From Lachnospiraceae bacterium (lineage in GTDB: Bacteria > Bacillota > Clostridia > Lachnospirales > Lachnospiraceae), in the NCBI GenBank assembly GCA_016287095.1, contig JAEEVK010000002.1, positions 1-64,000 on the forward strand: 64,000 bases of DNA. The letters are read 5' to 3'. Made by a program: the position numbers and the translations under genes. This document shows, piece after piece, positions 60,577 to 64,000 of the stretch. The notes under the pieces were generated by a model. That model worked only from the letters and a program-made list of their open reading frames with translations. It made no database searches and had not been told where the DNA came from. Position 1 is the stretch's first letter. The number at the start of each line of letters is the position of its first letter.

Positions 60577-61773
60577 GTGAAACGAAAAGCGGCTACTGTA
60601 AAAATCAAAAACGTACTGAGCAATTATGATGCTATACTTGCGATACTTGTACTGGCTATCTGCGCCTTTGGTCTGGTAATGATATACAGTGCAAGTTCTT
60701 ATCGTGCCGCTTATTATTACGGTGATTCAAAGCTTTATCTGAGAAATCAGGGTATGTTCATAGTCATCGGAGCAATACTGATGGTGGCTGTGTCAATGAT
60801 CGACTATAAGTATTATTTCAGGAAACTGAAGCTCCTGCATGTACCTCCCGTTATCTTACTGTGGGCAGTATGTGTAGGCCTTCAGTGGTATGTTTTCTTC
60901 TCAGGTCACAGCGTAGGCGGATCGGCCAGATGGATCAAGCTCGGAGCATTCAGCATCCAGCCTTCTGAGATAGCCAAGGTGTGCTTTGTACTTGGAGGCA
61001 GCTTTATAGCCGCCAGAAAAAAGAAGATGATTAATACGGGCAGCAGCTTGAAGAATATACTCGGTGTCATTTTCCTTTATCTGCTGTTTGCACCCATCCT
61101 GGTACCTGTAGCACTGCAAAACCTGTCTTCAGCAATAATCCTTGCAGGTATCCTTACATGTATATATTTCTGTACCAGTATGGACAAAAAGTATTTCCTG
61201 TTTGTTATACTGGCTCTCGGCGGAGCAGCGCTTGCGCTTGGTCTCTTTAAGGGCTACAGATCGGAAAGAATCATGCACTGGCTGTATCCTGAGACGATGG
61301 ATCCCGCAGACCAGATAATGCAGGGTATGTATGCCATAGCATCCGGCGGGCTTTTCGGTAAAGGCCTCGGAAACAGTGTACAGAAGCTCGGAAACATGCC
61401 CGAGGTTCACACCGATATGATATTTACCATTATATGTGAGGAACTCGGAATAATAGGCGGCATAGCACTGGTTGGACTTTTCCTTCTCCTTTTATGGAGA
61501 ATCTTCAGCATAGCATTAAAGGCACCCGATCTCTACGGAGCCCTTATCGCCACAGGCGTATTCGGGCAGATAGCGATACAGGTGCTGATGAATATAGCGG
61601 TTGTAACGAACAGTATGCCTGCGACGGGCGTGCCGCTCCCGTTCGTCAGCTACGGAGGCAGTAACCTGCTGATACTGATGGCTGAAATAGGAGTGGTACT
61701 GAATGTATCAAAGAAGACGGTAGATCCCATCCCGGATGACGAGGATGCAGAAGACGATATGCTGCTGTCATAA
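60577..61773 (+). CDS. ftsW: SEDS-family peptidoglycan polymerase FtsW
   Basis: Septal glycan-chain polymerase, partner of the class B PBP. The 398 residues have about ten membrane spans, with the conserved loop near HSVGGSARWIKLG and the PFVSYGGSNLLILM motif near the C-terminus. GTG start is preceded by AAGGA. The cluster lacks murG, which often follows ftsW in relatives. Assigned FtsW and not RodA from its place in the division cluster. Confidence 0.93.
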   Translation: MKRKAATVKIKNVLSNYDAILAILVLAICAFGLVMIYSASSYRAAYYYGDSKLYLRNQGMFIVIGAILMVAVSMIDYKYYFRKLKLLHVPPVILLWAVCVGLQWYVFFSGHSVGGSARWIKLGAFSIQPSEIAKVCFVLGGSFIAARKKKMINTGSSLKNILGVIFLYLLFAPILVPVALQNLSSAIILAGILTCIYFCTSMDKKYFLFVILALGGAALALGLFKGYRSERIMHWLYPETMDPADQIMQGMYAIASGGLFGKGLGNSVQKLGNMPEVHTDMIFTIICEELGIIGGIALVGLFLLLLWRIFSIALKAPDLYGALIATGVFGQIAIQVLMNIAVVTNSMPATGVPLPFVSYGGSNLLILMAEIGVVLNVSKKTVDPIPDDEDAEDDMLLS

Positions 61774-61804
61774 ATAAAGATAAAATATTAATCAGGAGGG
61801 CACA

Positions 61805-62536
61805 ATGAGAAAAAATAAGTGGATTTTCTTAAAAATTTTCATACTGCTCGTCCTGGTTGTCCTTGTGATAGTATATTTTGAGAACTTTAAGTTGGAAAAG
61901 CTGATCATCGAGGGCGGAAGCCATTATACCGCTGAGGAGATAGAAGAACATCTGGTACAGAGTAAGGCGGACGGATTTACCCATTTCTTCTATTATAAAT
62001 ATACCCTGTTCAGCAGTCCTGAGCCCCTGCCTTTCGTTGAGAAGATGGATTTTGAGATCATTGACAAGAACACGATACATGTCCAGGTATATGATAAGAT
62101 GATAGTGGGATGTGTGGAGCATATGGGCAGATATATGCACTTTGACAGGGACGGTATAGTAGTCGAGAGTACCGAAGAGCCCGATACGGGAGTTCCGATC
62201 ATAACAGGTATACCTTTTTCAAAGGTTGTCATCGGTCAAAAGATGGAAATTGAAGATGACAGAATGTTCAAGATAATAATGAACCTTACGCAGTCCATCC
62301 AGAAGAACGGCATAAAATGCGACAGGATAGACTTTGATATAAGGCAGAACGTAAAGCTGTACTTAGGAGGATCCGAAGCTTTACTCGGAGGAGGAGACAT
62401 TTTCGACTATAAGATAAATGCCTTAAAGAAGGTTTTGGAGGTTTCGGGAGGCGTTAATTACAGGTATGATATGCGAAATTACAACGAAGAATCGGGCGAA
62501 ATACCTGCAAAAAAAATAAATATTGAAGAAGATTGA
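61805..62536 (+). CDS. ftsQ: Cell division protein DivIB/FtsQ
   Basis: Bitopic divisome protein that joins FtsL-type partners. 243 residues with a short cytoplasmic part, one membrane span (about 7-25) and an extracytoplasmic POTRA domain (KLIIEGGSHYTAEEIEEHL) followed by the beta domain (IHVQVYDKMIVGCVE). CAGGAGGG precedes ATG. ftsZ follows after a promoter. Confidence 0.88.
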   Translation: MRKNKWIFLKIFILLVLVVLVIVYFENFKLEKLIIEGGSHYTAEEIEEHLVQSKADGFTHFFYYKYTLFSSPEPLPFVEKMDFEIIDKNTIHVQVYDKMIVGCVEHMGRYMHFDRDGIVVESTEEPDTGVPIITGIPFSKVVIGQKMEIEDDRMFKIIMNLTQSIQKNGIKCDRIDFDIRQNVKLYLGGSEALLGGGDIFDYKINALKKVLEVSGGVNYRYDMRNYNEESGEIPAKKINIEED

Positions 62537-62556
62537 AAATTTTTTTAAGAATATAC

Positions 62557-62585
62557 TTGATTATTTTGCGCATTAAATGTATTAT
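62557..62585 (+). promoter_or_regulatory. Promoter for ftsZ
   Basis: TTGATT at 62557-62562, a 17-base spacer and TATTAT at 62580-62585. Just after it, TGATTT (62597-62602) and AAATCA (62609-62614) form a small hairpin before the AAGGAGG ribosome site. Gives ftsZ its own transcription besides any readthrough. Confidence 0.65.
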
Positions 62586-62630
62586 ATTAATAAGTGTGAT
62601 TTTTAGACAAATCATAAGGAGGGCAAGACC

Positions 62631-63884
62631 TTGGTTGAGATTACTAACGACGAGAGTAACTATGGTGCGAAAATTATTGTTGTAGGTGTTGGCGGTGCAG
62701 GTAATAATGTAGTTAACAGAATGATAGAGGATGGTATTCAGGGAGTTGAGTACATCTGTGTTAATACTGATAGCCAGCAGCTTAAGAAATGTAAGTGTTC
62801 CAGCTGCATACAGATAGGCGAGAAGCTTACTAAGGGACGTGGCGCAGGAGGAAATCCTGAGGTAGGAAGAAATTCCGCAGAGGAAAGCAGAGAAACTCTG
62901 ACTGAGGCTATCAAGGAAGCCGAGATGGTATTTGTCACCTGTGGTATGGGAGGTGGAACCGGTACCGGTGCCGCACCTGTCATAGCACAGATTGCAAAAG
63001 AAATGAATATTCTTACCGTTGCAGTCGTATCTAAGCCTTTCAAGCACGAGGGCGATGTTCGTATGGCACAGGCTATGGATGGTATAGCTACATTAAAAGA
63101 GAATGTAGATACCATGATAGTCATCCCCAACGAAAAGCTTCGTGAGATCTGTGATAAGAAGGCTCGTTTCCCTGAAGTATTAAAGATGGCTGACAGTGTT
63201 CTCCGTCAGGGTGTTCAGGGTATAACCGATATCATCAATAAGATGGGTGACATCAACCTTGACTTTGAGGATGTTTGTACAGTTATGAGAGATAAGGGTA
63301 TCGCTCATATCGGTATAGGCAGAGCTACCGGTGATGACAGCTGTATGCAGGCTGTTCAGATGGCTATCGCTTCTCCTCTTCTTGAGACCAATATTGAGGG
63401 TGCTGACAACATCATTCTTCACTTCTCAGGTGACCTTGGATTTGATGATACCATTAATGCATCCAACTATGTTAAGGAGATCGTCGGAGCCGATACAAAC
63501 GTTATCTTCGGTGAAGTTTACGATGATTCAGAGCCCGATACATGTTCAGTTACAATTATCGCTACAGGCATAAAGAACAGTCCCGATGATGTTGCTGTTG
63601 CAGGTCCTGCTCAGGGCATGAGACCTCAGCCGCAGTCCGGACTTGGTTTCTTAAATATGGGACAGGCTGCCAGAAAGCCTCAGGCAGCTGCTCCTGCAGC
63701 ACAGCCCGCTGCACAGACCAGACAGCCTGCTTACAGGCCTCAGACACAACAGACAGCTAAGCCTGCAGCACCCGCACAGGGACAGCAGAACATGGGATAC
63801 AGAAGTCCCAAACAGAATCAGACACCTGACAATGGCAGCTCGATTCTGATACCTGAGTGGATATCAAGACAGAATAATAATTAA
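62631..63884 (+). CDS. ftsZ: Cell division GTPase FtsZ
   Basis: Tubulin-like GTPase that forms the division ring. TTG 62631 has AAGGAGG at 7 bases. The 417 residues have GVGGAGNN, the GTP loop GMGGGTGTGAAP, the T7 loop region NLDFEDVC, a long Ala/Gln/Pro-rich linker (about 320-395) and the C-terminal peptide ILIPEWISRQ, which binds SepF/FtsA-type tethers. ftsA is absent from the cluster, so SepF elsewhere is the likely tether. The repetitive linker has the sequence AAPAAQPAAQT-like units. Confidence 0.98.
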   Translation: MVEITNDESNYGAKIIVVGVGGAGNNVVNRMIEDGIQGVEYICVNTDSQQLKKCKCSSCIQIGEKLTKGRGAGGNPEVGRNSAEESRETLTEAIKEAEMVFVTCGMGGGTGTGAAPVIAQIAKEMNILTVAVVSKPFKHEGDVRMAQAMDGIATLKENVDTMIVIPNEKLREICDKKARFPEVLKMADSVLRQGVQGITDIINKMGDINLDFEDVCTVMRDKGIAHIGIGRATGDDSCMQAVQMAIASPLLETNIEGADNIILHFSGDLGFDDTINASNYVKEIVGADTNVIFGEVYDDSEPDTCSVTIIATGIKNSPDDVAVAGPAQGMRPQPQSGLGFLNMGQAARKPQAAAPAAQPAAQTRQPAYRPQTQQTAKPAAPAQGQQNMGYRSPKQNQTPDNGSSILIPEWISRQNNN

Positions 63885-63891
63885 TGAGAAC

Positions 63892-63923
63892 ATCGAGTAG
63901 GCTAAGTTCTACTCGATTTTCTT
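63892..63923 (+). terminator. Rho-independent terminator after ftsZ
   Basis: ATCGAGTAG (63892-63900) and CTACTCGAT (63909-63917) form 9 pairs around an 8-base loop, followed by TTTTCTT. Confidence 0.85.
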
Positions 63924-63948
63924 ATAAAATATCAGATGGAGAAAAGCA

Positions 63949-64000
63949 ATGTTTTTATTATTACTTGCATTGTGGATCGTTTTCAACGGTGCATTCACCC
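63949..64000 (+). CDS. Start of a membrane protein gene, possibly cation antiporter subunit E, cut by window end
   Basis: ATG 63949 has GGAG about 10 bases upstream. The 17 visible residues (MFLLLLALWIVFNGAFT) form a membrane helix ending in a FNG-type motif, which resembles the N-terminus of MnhE/MrpE-type Na+/H+ antiporter subunits. The fragment is too short to be sure. Confidence 0.4.
   Translation, partial: MFLLLLALWIVFNGAFT

Overview
The window reads as chromosomal DNA of an anaerobic, DAP-type Firmicute, most likely family Lachnospiraceae (Butyrivibrio-like). The signs are moderate G+C, strong AGGAGG-type ribosome binding sites, frequent GTG/TTG starts, the order def-fmt-rsmB-rlmN-stp-prkC-rsgA-rpe, the nadK-argR...recN order, a desulfoferrodoxin/rubrerythrin pair for oxygen defence, and a large c-di-GMP repertoire. 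Every supported gene is on the + strand, so the segment probably lies on one replichore and is read in the direction of replication. No tRNA, rRNA, CRISPR array, insertion sequence or prophage was seen, and no gene-free stretch exceeds 300 bases.

Layout. 1-2.7 kb: oxygen defence (partial desulfoferrodoxin, rubrerythrin) and an NfeD/SPFH membrane pair. 2.8-12.3 kb: a signalling block with a diguanylate cyclase, a hybrid histidine kinase with its own HPt domain, a second hybrid kinase whose C-terminus is a whole DegV-type lipid-binding domain, and a REC-GGDEF-REC-HD-GYP protein. guaA follows after 7 bases. 14.1-26.9 kb: a compact, AT-richer, apparently single operon for a divergent Tad/Flp-type secretion or pilus machine. 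It has a CpaB-like protein, two CpaE/TadZ-like proteins, a membrane-tethered CpaF ATPase, a fused TadB-TadC platform protein, several pilin-like single-span proteins, an M50-type membrane metallopeptidase and two large exported proteins. No recognisable Flp pilin or A24 prepilin peptidase is present. This is the best candidate for an undescribed system.

27-48.5 kb: housekeeping genes, namely an aminotransferase, alaS, nadK, argR, a YebC-family regulator, recN, glgA, murE, priA, def, fmt, rsmB, rlmN, the stp/prkC phosphatase-kinase pair, rsgA and rpe. 48.5-52.4 kb: a PilZ-like protein next to an exported-propeller/HD-GYP fusion, a second c-di-GMP module. 52.4-54.7 kb: ychF and lgt. 55-63.9 kb: the division and cell wall cluster mraZ-rsmH-ftsL-pbp-murD-ftsW-divIB-ftsZ, lacking mraY, murG, murC, murF and ftsA. 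It is preceded by four GTG boxes at 10-base spacing that look like a MraZ operator. The last 52 bases start a membrane gene resembling a cation antiporter subunit.

The c-di-GMP enzymes and PilZ protein suggest control of motility or surface attachment, and the Tad-like locus between the two signalling blocks is a plausible target. That link is inferred from position only. Domain calls come from motif recognition by eye, without database searches.
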